A DNA stretch of 64,000 nt from Duganella flavida (GTDB lineage Bacteria; Pseudomonadota; Gammaproteobacteria; Burkholderiales; Burkholderiaceae_D), in NCBI RefSeq assembly GCF_009857445.1, contig NZ_WWCN01000003.1:186001-250000 (forward strand), read 5' to 3'. The position numbers and the translations under genes were made by a program. Within the stretch, counting starts at the first letter, position 1; each line of letters opens with the position of its first letter. The notes under the pieces are model-generated. The model had not been told where the DNA came from and did not search any database. It saw only the letters and a program-made list of their open reading frames with translations. This document shows positions 17,108 through 26,352 of this stretch, in pieces.

Positions 17108-18671
17108 CGCCGCGCCGCCCGGCGCCAGCGCCGGTCAGTTTGAACACGCTGACCGCGCCTACCAGGTTGGAAGCCTGCTCCTGCATGGTGATGGCCGCCG
17201 CCGATGCCTGCTCCACCAGCGAGGCATTCTGCTGCGTGGTCTGGTCCATTTCGGTGATGGCGCCGTTGATGTGCTCAATGCCGGACAACTGCTCCTGACT
17301 GGCGAAGGCGATTTCGCTCATGATATCGGTCACGCGGCGCACGCTGGTGACGATTTCCTCCATCGTGGCGCCGGCCTGGTCGACCAAGCGTGCGCCTGCA
17401 TCTACCTTGTCCACCGAGTCGCCGATCAATGCCTTGATCTCCTTGGCTGCGGCGGCGGAGCGCTGCGCAAGGTTACGTACCTCGGATGCCACCACTGCAA
17501 AGCCGCGCCCTTGCTCACCGGCGCGCGCGGCTTCCACTGCCGCATTCAGCGCCAGGATATTGGTCTGGAAGGCGATGCCGTCGATGACCGAAATGATGTC
17601 GACAATTTTGCGCGCCGAGGCGTTAATCGACGCCATCGTGTCGACCACCTGCGCTACTACCGCACCGCCTTTACCCGCCACATTGGACGCGGACATGGCC
17701 AGCTGATTGGCCTGACTGGCGTTGGCGGCGTTCTGCTTGACGGTCGACGTCAGCTCTTCCATCGACGATGCGGTTTCCTCCAGCGAGCCAGCCTGGCGCT
17801 CGGTGCGTTCGGACAAATCGAGGTTACCAGCTGCGATTTCGGCCGACGCGGTGCCGATGGAATCCGTACCTTTGCGGACTTCCGAGACGATGGAAATCAG
17901 GCTGGTATTCATGTCCTTGAGCGCGGCCGACAGCTGGCCGATTTCGTCGCGGGTGCGGATCTGGATGTCGGAACTGAGGTCGCCGTCGGCCACGGTGCGG
18001 GCCACGCGCACGGCGTAGCGGATCGGGCGCACGATGGTGCCGGTCACGTACCAGCCGGCGAACAGGCCCAGTGCTGCACCGGCCACGCCAAGGCCGATCA
18101 TCAGCAGGCTGGAAGTGCTAGCGGTTTGCTGCGCGTTGGCGCCCGAGTCCTTCATCAGCTGGACCTGGAAGGTCACCAGCTTGTCCAGCGCCGCTACATA
18201 CACCGTCTGCGCCGGCCGAACTTTTTCCAGCAGCAGTGCGCGCGCAGCCTCCTTGTCGCCGGCCTTGACGGCAGCCACCATCTGGTCGCGTAGCGGCGAG
18301 TAGACAGCGCGCGCATCGTTCACTTCCTTGAGCAGCGCCACACCCTGCGGCGCGTGCACGATGGCGCCCAGCTGGTCGAGCAGGGCGCGGATATCTTTGC
18401 TGCGCTCGGCGATCGAATCGAAGGCAGCGCCGGTTTCGCCTGCGTCCACCAGTAGCAGGTCACGTAGCGAGCGCGATTGCTGGGCGACGTTGTCCTTGAC
18501 CTGGTTCAGCAAGCTGATTTTGAGATAGCGGTCGCTGATGGTCAGGTCGATCTCGCTGCTGGTGGCACGCAGGCCGAGCGCACCCACCGTCACCACTATG
18601 GCCAGCAACAATGTGCTGAGGGAAAATGCAATCGTCAGCCTGTGGCCGATCTTCAGGTTTGCAATGTTCAT
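17049..18671 (-). CDS. Methyl-accepting chemotaxis protein
   Basis: This 540-residue Tsr-like chemoreceptor has a membrane helix at about 10-32 and a periplasmic four-helix bundle (4HB_MCP) to about 185. A second helix at about 187-209, a HAMP domain to about 265 and a long coiled-coil signalling domain follow. The hairpin tip contains [20 protein letters not shown] and [19 protein letters not shown]. No CheR-tethering pentapeptide is visible at the C-terminus (LGSSVAG). The ligand is unknown. It is transcribed alone, and its 3' end overlaps the glycosyltransferase-like gene on the other strand by 59 bases. Confidence 0.95.
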   Translation of the reverse strand: MNIANLKIGHRLTIAFSLSTLLLAIVVTVGALGLRATSSEIDLTISDRYLKISLLNQVKDNVAQQSRSLRDLLLVDAGETGAAFDSIAERSKDIRALLDQLGAIVHAPQGVALLKEVNDARAVYSPLRDQMVAAVKAGDKEAARALLLEKVRPAQTVYVAALDKLVTFQVQLMKDSGANAQQTASTSSLLMIGLGVAGAALGLFAGWYVTGTIVRPIRYAVRVARTVADGDLSSDIQIRTRDEIGQLSAALKDMNTSLISIVSEVRKGTDSIGTASAEIAAGNLDLSERTERQAGSLEETASSMEELTSTVKQNAANASQANQLAMSASNVAGKGGAVVAQVVDTMASINASARKIVDIISVIDGIAFQTNILALNAAVEAARAGEQGRGFAVVASEVRNLAQRSAAAAKEIKALIGDSVDKVDAGARLVDQAGATMEEIVTSVRRVTDIMSEIAFASQEQLSGIEHINGAITEMDQTTQQNASLVEQASAAAITMQEQASNLVGAVSVFKLTGAGAGRRGVKAADVPVATLALGSSVAG

Positions 18672-18787
18672 GACTCGTCTTTTTGGAGTGTTTTATTAAA
18701 AGAAGGTTATTGCCTGTGGGAACACAAAGTGTAGCTTGGAAACACATGCATACCTAGCAATGTTGCTTACTAATATGAACATATGAG

Positions 18788-18816
18788 TGGATAAAGCAAC
18801 AACCGTCGTGTATAAT
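18788..18816 (+). promoter_or_regulatory. Sigma-70-like promoter of candidate small RNA
   Basis: TGGATA (four of six matches to TTGACA) is followed after 17 bases by a perfect TATAAT. It points into a stretch without a credible open reading frame that ends in a strong terminator. Confidence 0.6.
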
Positions 18817-18822
18817 CCAATC

Positions 18823-18914
18823 CAGTGTTGTCGCATCAGAAATAACAAAACATTGCCTCTGGTAGGGCTGGATGTTTGGAGGGGCCGGCGTTCGATAGAT
18901 AGCCGGCCCTTTTT
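18823..18914 (+). ncRNA. Candidate small RNA of about 90 nucleotides
   Basis: The span runs from the expected start just downstream of a TATAAT box to a T-run after a strong hairpin. No open reading frame with a ribosome site is present. The unpaired part contains two GGA-bearing stretches (CTGGATG and TTGGAGG) of the sort bound by CsrA/RsmA. A leader attenuator for the nuclease gene at 18967 is the alternative, but a separate possible promoter lies after the terminator. I recognise no RNA family. Confidence 0.5.
18882..18914 (+). terminator. Rho-independent terminator of candidate small RNA
   Basis: GGGCCGGC and GCCGGCCC form a perfect 8-base-pair stem with a 12-base loop, followed directly by five T residues. 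It lies upstream of the nuclease gene and does not terminate any annotated gene. Confidence 0.85.
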
Positions 18915-18966
18915 GTTTGTGCGGCGCTCCGCTAAAATGCGGCGACTACAATGTTTCTAGGAAGTT

Positions 18967-19743
18967 ATGTCGCTGTTTCATCGCACTCTGGCCACAGTTG
19001 CACTGCTGGCCGCCAGCCTGGCCTCTGCCGGTGAATGCCCGGCCCACTACGTCGATGGCCGCTTGCCGGAAATCCGCAATACCAAAATGGCTGCCGCTAC
19101 CACCGAGCTGTGCTACGGCGTATTTGGCGTCATGCATTCAGGCGTCACGCGCACGCCGCTGTGGTCGGCTGAGCACCTGACGGCGCAAAATATCGACGCA
19201 GCCAAGACCCTGTCGCGCGAAAATTCTTTCCATCCCGAGTCGCGCCTGCCGGCCCGCGCGCGCGCCGAGTTGTCGGACTACGCCCGCAGCGGCTACGACC
19301 GCGGCCACATGGCGCCGAATGGCGACATGCCGGACCGCGCAACCCAGCACGAGAGCTTCACGCTGGCAAATATGGTGCCGCAGGATTCGGACAATAACCG
19401 CCACATATGGGCCGGCATCGAAGGTGTGGTGCGCAAGCTGGCGCAGAAGGAGGGCGATTTATACGTGATTACCGGCCCGGCCTTCATCGGTGGCAACCTG
19501 CAAAAAGTGGGGAATGTGCTGGTGCCGACGCACTTGTATAAACTGGTGTACAGCCCACGCCAGCGCGCCGGCGCCGCCTTCTTTATCGAAAACCGCGCCG
19601 ATGCCCAGTACGAGTTGCTGAGCATCGCCCAGCTGGAAGACAAGGTTGGCATCGACCTGCTGCCGTCGCTGCCGGCAGCGCAAAAGCAGGTGCTGCTGCG
19701 CGTACCCAAGGTGAAACAACGTCAGGATCGGAGCAAAGGATGA
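18967..19743 (+). CDS. Secreted DNA/RNA non-specific endonuclease
   Basis: This 258-residue exported nuclease of the Serratia NucA/endonuclease G family has a signal peptide at about 1-22. The catalytic motif DRGHMAPNGDMP sits near 115-126, and the metal-ligand asparagine region is QDSDNNRHIWAGIEG near 140. AGGAAG precedes the ATG. It would degrade extracellular or periplasmic DNA and RNA for nutrition or defence. Its stop overlaps the start of an 82-residue gene as ATGA. No known inhibitor family is recognised beside it. Confidence 0.93.
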   Translation: MSLFHRTLATVALLAASLASAGECPAHYVDGRLPEIRNTKMAAATTELCYGVFGVMHSGVTRTPLWSAEHLTAQNIDAAKTLSRENSFHPESRLPARARAELSDYARSGYDRGHMAPNGDMPDRATQHESFTLANMVPQDSDNNRHIWAGIEGVVRKLAQKEGDLYVITGPAFIGGNLQKVGNVLVPTHLYKLVYSPRQRAGAAFFIENRADAQYELLSIAQLEDKVGIDLLPSLPAAQKQVLLRVPKVKQRQDRSKG

Positions 19744-19988
19744 GTAAGTTTGTGCCCTACAAAAATGAGTCGGACGTGCTGCATATTGGCGGTTTGACGA
19801 TTGAGAACCGGCTGGACCGCATTACCATCAGCGGCGACATCGACCTCACCGCCGACCAGGCTGGCCTGAAGCAAGCGCAAGCGCTCAAGCAGCTGCTGGC
19901 CGATGTGGTCGCCAAGCTGGAGGCGCAAGATTTGCCATCGACGCTGCCACCGGCCGCCACCACGTCCGTCGCCAACCCGTTTGACTAA
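19740..19988 (+). CDS. Small conserved-type protein coupled to nuclease
   Basis: This 82-residue soluble protein has no signal peptide. It shows a short beta-rich part (LHIGGLTIENRLDRITISGD) followed by a helix rich in leucine, alanine and lysine (about 44-62) and a disordered proline/threonine-rich tail. Its start overlaps the nuclease stop by four bases and the next gene begins three bases after its end, so it is part of a three-gene operon. I do not recognise a family. An inhibitor of the nuclease is a conceivable role, but nothing in the sequence proves it. Confidence 0.7.
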   Translation: MSKFVPYKNESDVLHIGGLTIENRLDRITISGDIDLTADQAGLKQAQALKQLLADVVAKLEAQDLPSTLPPAATTSVANPFD

Positions 19989-19991
19989 GCC

Positions 19992-20423
19992 ATGCATTTT
20001 CCATCCGACACCCACATTCACGTCATTGGCCAAGGCTTGCTGGACCGCACCTTGCCGAAAGCTGACTGGACCCACGCCGCCCACCTGGCCGCCGCCGCAT
20101 GGCTGCTGGCAGTGCGGCCTGACATCGATGCGCCGACGCAGATGCCAGACATCATCCGCGCCTACAACGAGGCGGTGGGCACGGCCAACACCGATACTGG
20201 CGGCTACCACCACACCATCACGCTGGCCTCGCTGCGGGCGGTGGGCGATTTCCTGTCGCGCCAGCCAACTGGCACGCCTTTGCACATCGCCTGTGAAGAG
20301 CTGCTGAAAAGTCCTTACGGCGACAAAGCCTGGCTGATGCGCTACTGGAGTCCGGACTTGCTGTTCTCGAAGGAAGCCCGTCTTGGCTGGATCGCCCCGG
20401 ATCGCGCGCCGCTGCCGTTCTGA
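19992..20423 (+). CDS. Conserved hypothetical protein
   Basis: This 143-residue soluble protein has clustered conserved-looking motifs: ADWTHAAHLAAAAWLL near 24-39, IIRAYNEAVGTANTDTGGYH near 54-73, HHTITLASLRAV, and a C-terminal LFSKEARLGWIAPD. The histidines and tyrosine could form a metal or active site, but I know of no assigned function. It is the third gene after the nuclease, with a three-base gap, and ends three bases before a convergent cyclase gene. Confidence 0.72.
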   Translation: MHFPSDTHIHVIGQGLLDRTLPKADWTHAAHLAAAAWLLAVRPDIDAPTQMPDIIRAYNEAVGTANTDTGGYHHTITLASLRAVGDFLSRQPTGTPLHIACEELLKSPYGDKAWLMRYWSPDLLFSKEARLGWIAPDRAPLPF

Positions 20424-20426
20424 CGG

Positions 20427-21416
20427 CTAATCCGCGCCCGGCAGGCTGATGCGATTGCGGCCCATGTGCTTGGCGCGGTACAGCGCTGAGTCGGCCGTGG
20501 CCACCAGCTGGCTGGGATCGTTCTCGGCCGCCGCCAGCGCGGTGGCCGCGCCTATGCTGACTGTCACCACATGCTGCTGGCTGCCCAGATTAGGTAGCCG
20601 CAATTGCTCGACCCGGCGGCGAATGCGTTCGGCCACGATGGCCGCCCCTTTCAGCGACTGATTGGGCAAGATCACCGCAAATTCCTCGCCGCCGTAGCGC
20701 GCCACCAAATCGTTGGCGCGCATTTCGCTCGACACCGCTGTGGCGATACGCTGCAGGCATTCGTCGCCGCCGAGGTGGCCGTAGGCATCGTTGTACTGCT
20801 TGAAGTTGTCGACATCCACCATCAATAGCGACAAGGGCTGCTGCTGGCGCAAGGCGCGCTGCCATTCGGCGTTGAGCGTATCATCGAAGCAGCGGCGGTT
20901 GGCCAGGCCGGTGAGACCGTCGCGTGTGGCCAGCTGTTCCAGCGCCACTTGCGCGCGCTTTTCCTCGGTGACGTCGCGCAGGGTTTCCACCACGGCCACC
21001 AGCTTGCCGTCGCCGTCGAAGATCGGGCTGGCGTCAGCGGCGAGGTAGCGGCGCCGGCCCACGCGCGGCATATCGCACCAGTTTTCCGCGCACAGGTTGT
21101 TGTCGGTGTCATTGCGGCGCGCGTGCTGGCGGTACAGGCGGTGCAGTTCGGCGCTGCGGCCCTGGATGACCAGGTCGGCCAACGTTGGGCGCTGCTCTTG
21201 ATAAAACGGCTTCCAGTGGTCCGAAGTAGCCAGCATTTCCCATGCAGGCACACCGGTCAGGCGCTCGCAAGCGATGTTCCAAATGATGACCTTGCCGTGG
21301 ATGTCGATCACGAAGGTGGGGATCACCAGCAGCTCCATCAGCTTGAGGGCGAAGCCGTGCTGCTGGTCTGCCTGCGAGAATTCCATCAGGTGCTGGATTT
21401 TTTGTGTTCCGCTCAT
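20427..21416 (-). CDS. Cytoplasmic PAS-GGDEF diguanylate cyclase
   Basis: This 329-residue enzyme lacks membrane segments. An N-terminal PAS domain (about 20-150, IPTFVIDIHGKVIIWNIACE) includes several cysteines near 110-115. A C-terminal GGDEF domain carries an intact GGEEF loop near 242 and an RAND inhibitory site five residues before it. It should make c-di-GMP under control of an internal signal. It lies 21 bases after a histidine kinase gene on the same strand, so the two are probably cotranscribed. Confidence 0.93.
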   Translation of the reverse strand: MSGTQKIQHLMEFSQADQQHGFALKLMELLVIPTFVIDIHGKVIIWNIACERLTGVPAWEMLATSDHWKPFYQEQRPTLADLVIQGRSAELHRLYRQHARRNDTDNNLCAENWCDMPRVGRRRYLAADASPIFDGDGKLVAVVETLRDVTEEKRAQVALEQLATRDGLTGLANRRCFDDTLNAEWQRALRQQQPLSLLMVDVDNFKQYNDAYGHLGGDECLQRIATAVSSEMRANDLVARYGGEEFAVILPNQSLKGAAIVAERIRRRVEQLRLPNLGSQQHVVTVSIGAATALAAAENDPSQLVATADSALYRAKHMGRNRISLPGAD

Positions 21417-21437
21417 GGGCGCCGCCTTTTATCGTTA

Positions 21438-22196
21438 TTAAATGGGGAAGGACATAGTGAGTGCCGTGCCCGCGCCGGGCGTGCTGGCGATATCGAAACG
21501 GCCGCCGGCCTCGCCGACGCGCTGGGCGATGCCGCGCAGGCCCTGGCCGCGACGCATGGACGGCTGTGGCAAGCCGACGCCGTTGTCGCGCACGGTCAGG
21601 CGCAGGCAGTGCTCTTGCCGGCACAGGCCGATGCAGACCTCGGAGGCTTGGGCGTGGCGGACGATATTGCTCAGCGATTCCTGCAGCACGCGGTACAGAA
21701 CAGCCTCCATGCCACCGGGCGGTGCGGCGAAGGCGGCTGGTTCAGCATCCAGCCGGCAGCGGATGCCGCTCAGGCGGGCGAACTGGTCGATTTGTTGTTG
21801 CACCGCGCCTTCCAGCCCGGCATTCAGCGCTTCGGTCGGCTGATCGTGGACGATGGCGCGCATGGCGCGGGTGGCGTGCTGGATGCGCTCCTGTAGTTGC
21901 TCCAGCGGCTGGCGCAGGGCGGGATAGCTGGCGGCCAGCGCACCGGTGTCGAGGCTGAGCGCCAGCAGGTGCTGGCCGAGGTCATCGTGCAGGTCGCGCG
22001 CGATGCGGCGGCGCTCGGCGTCGCGCAGAGAGTGCTGGCCGGCGCTCAGGCGGCAGATCTGGCGCTGGGCATCGGCCAGTGCTTGCGCCGCCTGGACGCG
22101 CTGGCGCCGCCACAGCAGCAAGCAGACGATACACAGCAGCGCCGCGAGGGCGGCGGTGACGATATCGATTTCAAGGAGAGGCGGCGCGTATCTCAT
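21438..22196 (-). CDS. NarL-partner-type sensor histidine kinase
   Basis: This 252-residue kinase has a single N-terminal membrane helix (about 10-30) and a HisKA_3 dimerisation/phosphoacceptor region RRRIARDLHDDLGQHLLALS near 63-82. A HATPase domain follows with VLQESLSNIVRHAQ, DNGVGL and a closing GLRGIAQRVGEAGG. The ATG at 22196 follows AGGAAG. Such kinases normally pair with a LuxR-type response regulator, but none is adjacent. The next gene is a diguanylate cyclase. No large sensor domain is present, so the input is unclear. Confidence 0.9.
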   Translation of the reverse strand: MRYAPPLLEIDIVTAALAALLCIVCLLLWRRQRVQAAQALADAQRQICRLSAGQHSLRDAERRRIARDLHDDLGQHLLALSLDTGALAASYPALRQPLEQLQERIQHATRAMRAIVHDQPTEALNAGLEGAVQQQIDQFARLSGIRCRLDAEPAAFAAPPGGMEAVLYRVLQESLSNIVRHAQASEVCIGLCRQEHCLRLTVRDNGVGLPQPSMRRGQGLRGIAQRVGEAGGRFDIASTPGAGTALTMSFPI

Positions 22197-22304
22197 GGTG
22201 TATCTTCCTGTGATGGCCACAAGCCACCATAGCCCGCTTGCCCATCGGAAGCATTGTGAAATGTCAACATCGAGCGATGCTTCCCGGAAAAGTGTGGCGT
22301 AGGA

Positions 22305-22310
22305 TATAAT
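22305..22310 (+). promoter_or_regulatory. TATAAT -10 element before queE
   Basis: A perfect TATAAT lies 26 bases before the queE GTG. A -35 element is not clear. The leader would be only about 20 bases, leaving no space for a preQ1 riboswitch. Confidence 0.5.
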
Positions 22311-22336
22311 CGAGGGTTGTCCAATCGGGAACTATC

Positions 22337-22972
22337 GTGACTTACAGCATTAAAGAGATTTTCTACACGTTGCAGGGTGAGGGCGCCCACGCTGGACGTC
22401 CGGCCGTGTTCTGCCGCTTTTCCGGCTGCAACCTGTGGACCGGCCGCGAGAGCGACCGCGCAAGCGCCATTTGCCAGTTCTGCGATACTGACTTTGTCGG
22501 CACCGATGGCGAAGGCGGCGGCAAGTTCAAGACGCCTGAAGAGTTGGCAGCGACCATCAACGCGCTGTGGCCGGCCAGCTACCCCGCTAGCAAGTACGTG
22601 GTGTTCACCGGCGGCGAGCCGCTGCTGCAGTTGGACCAGCCGCTGATCGCCGCCATGCACGCGGCCGGCTTCACCATCGCGATTGAAACCAACGGCACGC
22701 TGCCGGTGCCGGAAGGCGTAGACTGGATCTGTGTCAGCCCGAAAATGGGCTCCGAGCTGGTGGTGAAGAAGGGCAGCGAAATCAAGGTCGTCATCCCGCA
22801 GACCAATCAAGACCTCTCGGTTTACGAACAGCTGGACTTCGAGAATTTCTTCGTGCAAGCGATGGACGGCCCGCTGGCCGAGTTCAATACGAAATTGGCG
22901 ATCGAAACCTGCAAGCGCAATCCGAAATGGAAACTGAGCCTGCAAACCCATAAACTTTTACAGATACCATAA
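22337..22972 (+). CDS. queE: 7-carboxy-7-deazaguanine synthase
   Basis: This 211-residue radical SAM enzyme converts carboxytetrahydropterin to 7-carboxy-7-deazaguanine on the way to queuosine. The N-terminal FYTLQGEGAHAGRPAVFCR is characteristic. The cluster cysteines are spaced CNLW...CQFC with a long loop, as in the larger-loop QueE subtype. GGEP-type SAM contact VVFTGGEPLLQ lies near 88-98. The start is GTG. It is followed after three bases by queD; queC is not in the window. Confidence 0.95.
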   Translation: MTYSIKEIFYTLQGEGAHAGRPAVFCRFSGCNLWTGRESDRASAICQFCDTDFVGTDGEGGGKFKTPEELAATINALWPASYPASKYVVFTGGEPLLQLDQPLIAAMHAAGFTIAIETNGTLPVPEGVDWICVSPKMGSELVVKKGSEIKVVIPQTNQDLSVYEQLDFENFFVQAMDGPLAEFNTKLAIETCKRNPKWKLSLQTHKLLQIP

Positions 22973-22975
22973 GCA

Positions 22976-23900
<925 letters not shown>

Positions 23901-23927
23901 ATCCCAAGCACGATTTGGGAGAAGGCC

Positions 23928-24869
23928 TTGGCTACCGCGCAAGCAAACGGCATTACGATCGCCTACGAAACCAGCGGCAGCCCGCTTGATCCGCCGGTGC
24001 TGCTGATCATGGGCCTGGGCATGCAGCTGATCGCCTGGCCGCAGGATTTTGTCGATGGTCTGGTGGAGCAGGGCTATTACGTGATCCGCTTCGACAACCG
24101 TGATATCGGCCTGTCCAGCAAACTCCATCACCTCAAGAAGCCCCGGCTGGTGTGGGCTTACCTCCAATCGCTGGTGGGCCTGAAGCCTGCCTCCGGCTAC
24201 ACTCTCAACGATATGGCCGACGATGCGCTCGGCCTGCTCGACGCGCTCGGCATCGCGCGCGCCCACGTGGTGGGCATGTCGATGGGCGGCATGATCGCGC
24301 AGATTTTCGCCGCCCGCTTTGCTGCGCGCACACTTAGCCTCACTTCCATCATGTCCAGCAGTGGCCGGCGCGGCTTGCCCGGTCCGACTGCGGCGGCACG
24401 CGCTGCCATGCTGCGGTCGGCCGATCCGGACGACCGCAAGGCGGTGGTGGACCGCGTGGTCAATATTTATCGTGTGGTGGGCAGTCCAGCCTATCCAACG
24501 CCGGAGCGCATGCTGCGCTTAGGCATTGAACGAGCACTGGATCGCGGCCCCAGTCCCGACGGTGTGGCGCGGCAGATGCTGGCCATCGTCGCCTCCGGCG
24601 ACCGCACACCGCTGCTGCGCAAGATTAGCTGTCCGGCGATGGTGATCCACGGCGCGGCTGACACGCTGGTGCCGGTTGCTTGCGGCATCGCCACCGCCGA
24701 GGCGATACCGGGCGCCAGCCTGCACATCATCGAAGGCATGGGCCACGACTTGCCACAGCAGCTGATCGAGCGCCTGCTTGCCTTGCTCGACCAACACCTG
24801 CACGGTAATATGGCGCCGGAACTTCCTCCTGCGGTCACGCATCGTGCGGGCAGCGGCACCCATCACTGA
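23928..24869 (+). CDS. Alpha/beta-hydrolase
   Basis: This 313-residue soluble enzyme has the oxyanion region LLIMGLGMQLIAWP near 25-38, the nucleophile elbow GMSMGGMIAQ near 118-127 and the acid/histidine region GAADTLVP and EGMGHDLP near the C-terminus, so the catalytic triad is complete. It starts at TTG after GGAGAAGG. The substrate is unknown; esterase or lipolytic activity is likely. It follows tadA by 27 bases and precedes ldcA by ten, possibly one operon. Confidence 0.88.
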   Translation: MATAQANGITIAYETSGSPLDPPVLLIMGLGMQLIAWPQDFVDGLVEQGYYVIRFDNRDIGLSSKLHHLKKPRLVWAYLQSLVGLKPASGYTLNDMADDALGLLDALGIARAHVVGMSMGGMIAQIFAARFAARTLSLTSIMSSSGRRGLPGPTAAARAAMLRSADPDDRKAVVDRVVNIYRVVGSPAYPTPERMLRLGIERALDRGPSPDGVARQMLAIVASGDRTPLLRKISCPAMVIHGAADTLVPVACGIATAEAIPGASLHIIEGMGHDLPQQLIERLLALLDQHLHGNMAPELPPAVTHRAGSGTHH

Positions 24870-24879
24870 CTGAGACACT

Positions 24880-25800
24880 TTGAGCACATCGAATATCGGC
24901 ATCGCCATTGCGGCGCCCAGCGGCCGCCCGCTGGACATCGACCTCTACAATCAAGGCCTGCAGCGCCTGCAGCAGCAGGGCTACCGGGTCCACAACTACT
25001 ACGACGACGATAAAAATTTCCAGCGCTTCGGCGGTACGGATGAGTGGCGCCTGGCGCAGCTGAACGCGGCGGCGGCCGATCCCGATGTGCAAGTGGTGAT
25101 TGCGCTGCGCGGCTCCTACGGCATGTCGCGCCTGCTGCCGATGATCGATTTCCAGAAAATGGCCGATAGCGGCAAGCTGTTTGTCGGCTACAGCGACTTC
25201 ACCGCTTTCCAGATGCCGCTGTACAAACAGACTGGCCGCGTCAGTTTTGGCGGGCCGATGATGTGCGACGATTTTATCCGTCCCGAGCCGGTGGCCTACA
25301 CGCTGGATCAATTCTGGAATTGCCTGCGCGGCCCAGTGCACACGGTGCGCGGCGCGGTGGCCGAGGGCGGGGTGGACAATCCGGTGCTGGAGGTCAGCGG
25401 CAAGCTGTGGGGCGGCAACCTGGCGATGATGGTCAGCTTGCTGGGCACACCGTACTTCCAGGCGCTGGAACAGGGTATTTGCTTTATCGAGGATATCGGC
25501 GAGCATCCGTACCGTATCGAGCGCATGCTGCTGCAACTGTTCTACGCCGGCGCGCTGGATGGCCAGAAGGCGCTGGTGCTGGGCGATTTTTCCGGCTACA
25601 AGCTTAATCCGTCTGATAACGGCTACGACTTTGCCGCCATGCTGGCTTACCTGCGCCAGCGTTTGCCGATGCCGGTGCTGACCGGCCTGCCGTTCGGCCA
25701 CATCAAGGAGCGCGCCACGCTGCCATATGGCGGCATGGCGCATCTGGTGTCGGGTCCGCGTGACTTTGAATTGACGGTCAGCGACTACCCGACCTTGTAG
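24880..25800 (+). CDS. ldcA: Muramoyltetrapeptide (LD-)carboxypeptidase
   Basis: This 306-residue peptidase of family S66 removes D-alanine from cytoplasmic murein tetrapeptides during recycling. The expected triad regions are present: the serine in FVGYSDFTAF near 107, the glutamate in FIEDIGEHPYRIERML near 206, and the histidine in PFGHIKERATLPYGG near 271. The start is TTG with a weak ribosome site. It is downstream of the alpha/beta-hydrolase and abuts a convergent gene with no spacing. Confidence 0.9.
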   Translation: MSTSNIGIAIAAPSGRPLDIDLYNQGLQRLQQQGYRVHNYYDDDKNFQRFGGTDEWRLAQLNAAAADPDVQVVIALRGSYGMSRLLPMIDFQKMADSGKLFVGYSDFTAFQMPLYKQTGRVSFGGPMMCDDFIRPEPVAYTLDQFWNCLRGPVHTVRGAVAEGGVDNPVLEVSGKLWGGNLAMMVSLLGTPYFQALEQGICFIEDIGEHPYRIERMLLQLFYAGALDGQKALVLGDFSGYKLNPSDNGYDFAAMLAYLRQRLPMPVLTGLPFGHIKERATLPYGGMAHLVSGPRDFELTVSDYPTL

Positions 25801-26277
25801 TTACTGCACCCGGCGCACGCGCGGCGCCTGGGTCGTGCCTTCGATTTCGAGGAACAAGGTGCCCAGCGCATTGCGCGTGATCTTGACCTTGGGATTGTCC
25901 ACTTCGTTGATGCTGCCGGTGCTGTCATCCGCCACGCGCCAGATCTGGCCGTTGGCGAGGCGGAACTGGGTGCCGGCGCTCCAGCCGTCGATGTGGCCGA
26001 TCAGCGTGCTTTCAATGAAGTTAGGCTCGTCGGCTTTGCGCATTTGCGTGGCGTTCAGGCCGAAGGTGGCGGCTGGCGCGGCAACCGGCTTCACCGCTGC
26101 TGGTGCGGGTGCTGCTACCGCTGCAACGGGCGCGACTGGTGTAGCGGCGACAGGAATCGCGTCATAGCAGGCAACACGGCTGGAAATATCGGGAATGGCG
26201 CGGCAGCGCAGGAGGTCGGCGTCGTTGGCCAGGGCGGAACCGGATACGGCGAGCAAAACAAGCAAAGCTTTCATCAA
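25801..26277 (-). CDS. Exported protein with C-terminal beta domain
   Basis: This 158-residue protein has a signal peptide at about 1-17. A short cysteine pair motif, LLRCRAIPDISSRVACYDAI, is of a type seen in many small proteobacterial periplasmic proteins. A low-complexity Ala/Pro/Val linker (45-70) leads to a small beta domain with WSAGTQFRLANGQIWRVADD. The two cysteines may form a disulfide. The function is unknown. It ends exactly next to the ldcA stop on the other strand. Confidence 0.75.
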   Translation of the reverse strand: MMKALLVLLAVSGSALANDADLLRCRAIPDISSRVACYDAIPVAATPVAPVAAVAAPAPAAVKPVAAPAATFGLNATQMRKADEPNFIESTLIGHIDGWSAGTQFRLANGQIWRVADDSTGSINEVDNPKVKITRNALGTLFLEIEGTTQAPRVRRVQ

Positions 26278-26294
26278 ACTCTTTCCAGGGTAAC

Positions 26295-26317
26295 GGGCGC
26301 CGCAGTCGGCGGCGCCC
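26295..26317 (-). terminator. Possible weak terminator after first PEP-CTERM gene
   Basis: GGGCGCCGC and GCGGCGCCC form a 9-base-pair stem with a five-base loop, 36 bases past the PEP-CTERM stop. There is no T-run on either strand, so termination is uncertain. Confidence 0.4.
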
Positions 26318-26352
26318 TCTGTTCCGGATTATATCCAGAACGCGTCCTGGAG

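Noticed and set aside
17271-18293. A 340-codon plus-strand open frame
   Set aside because: It is antisense to the chemoreceptor, whose signalling domain is unmistakable.
22221-22336. preQ1 riboswitch before queE
   Set aside because: The predicted leader is about 20 bases, too short, and no preQ1 motif is visible.
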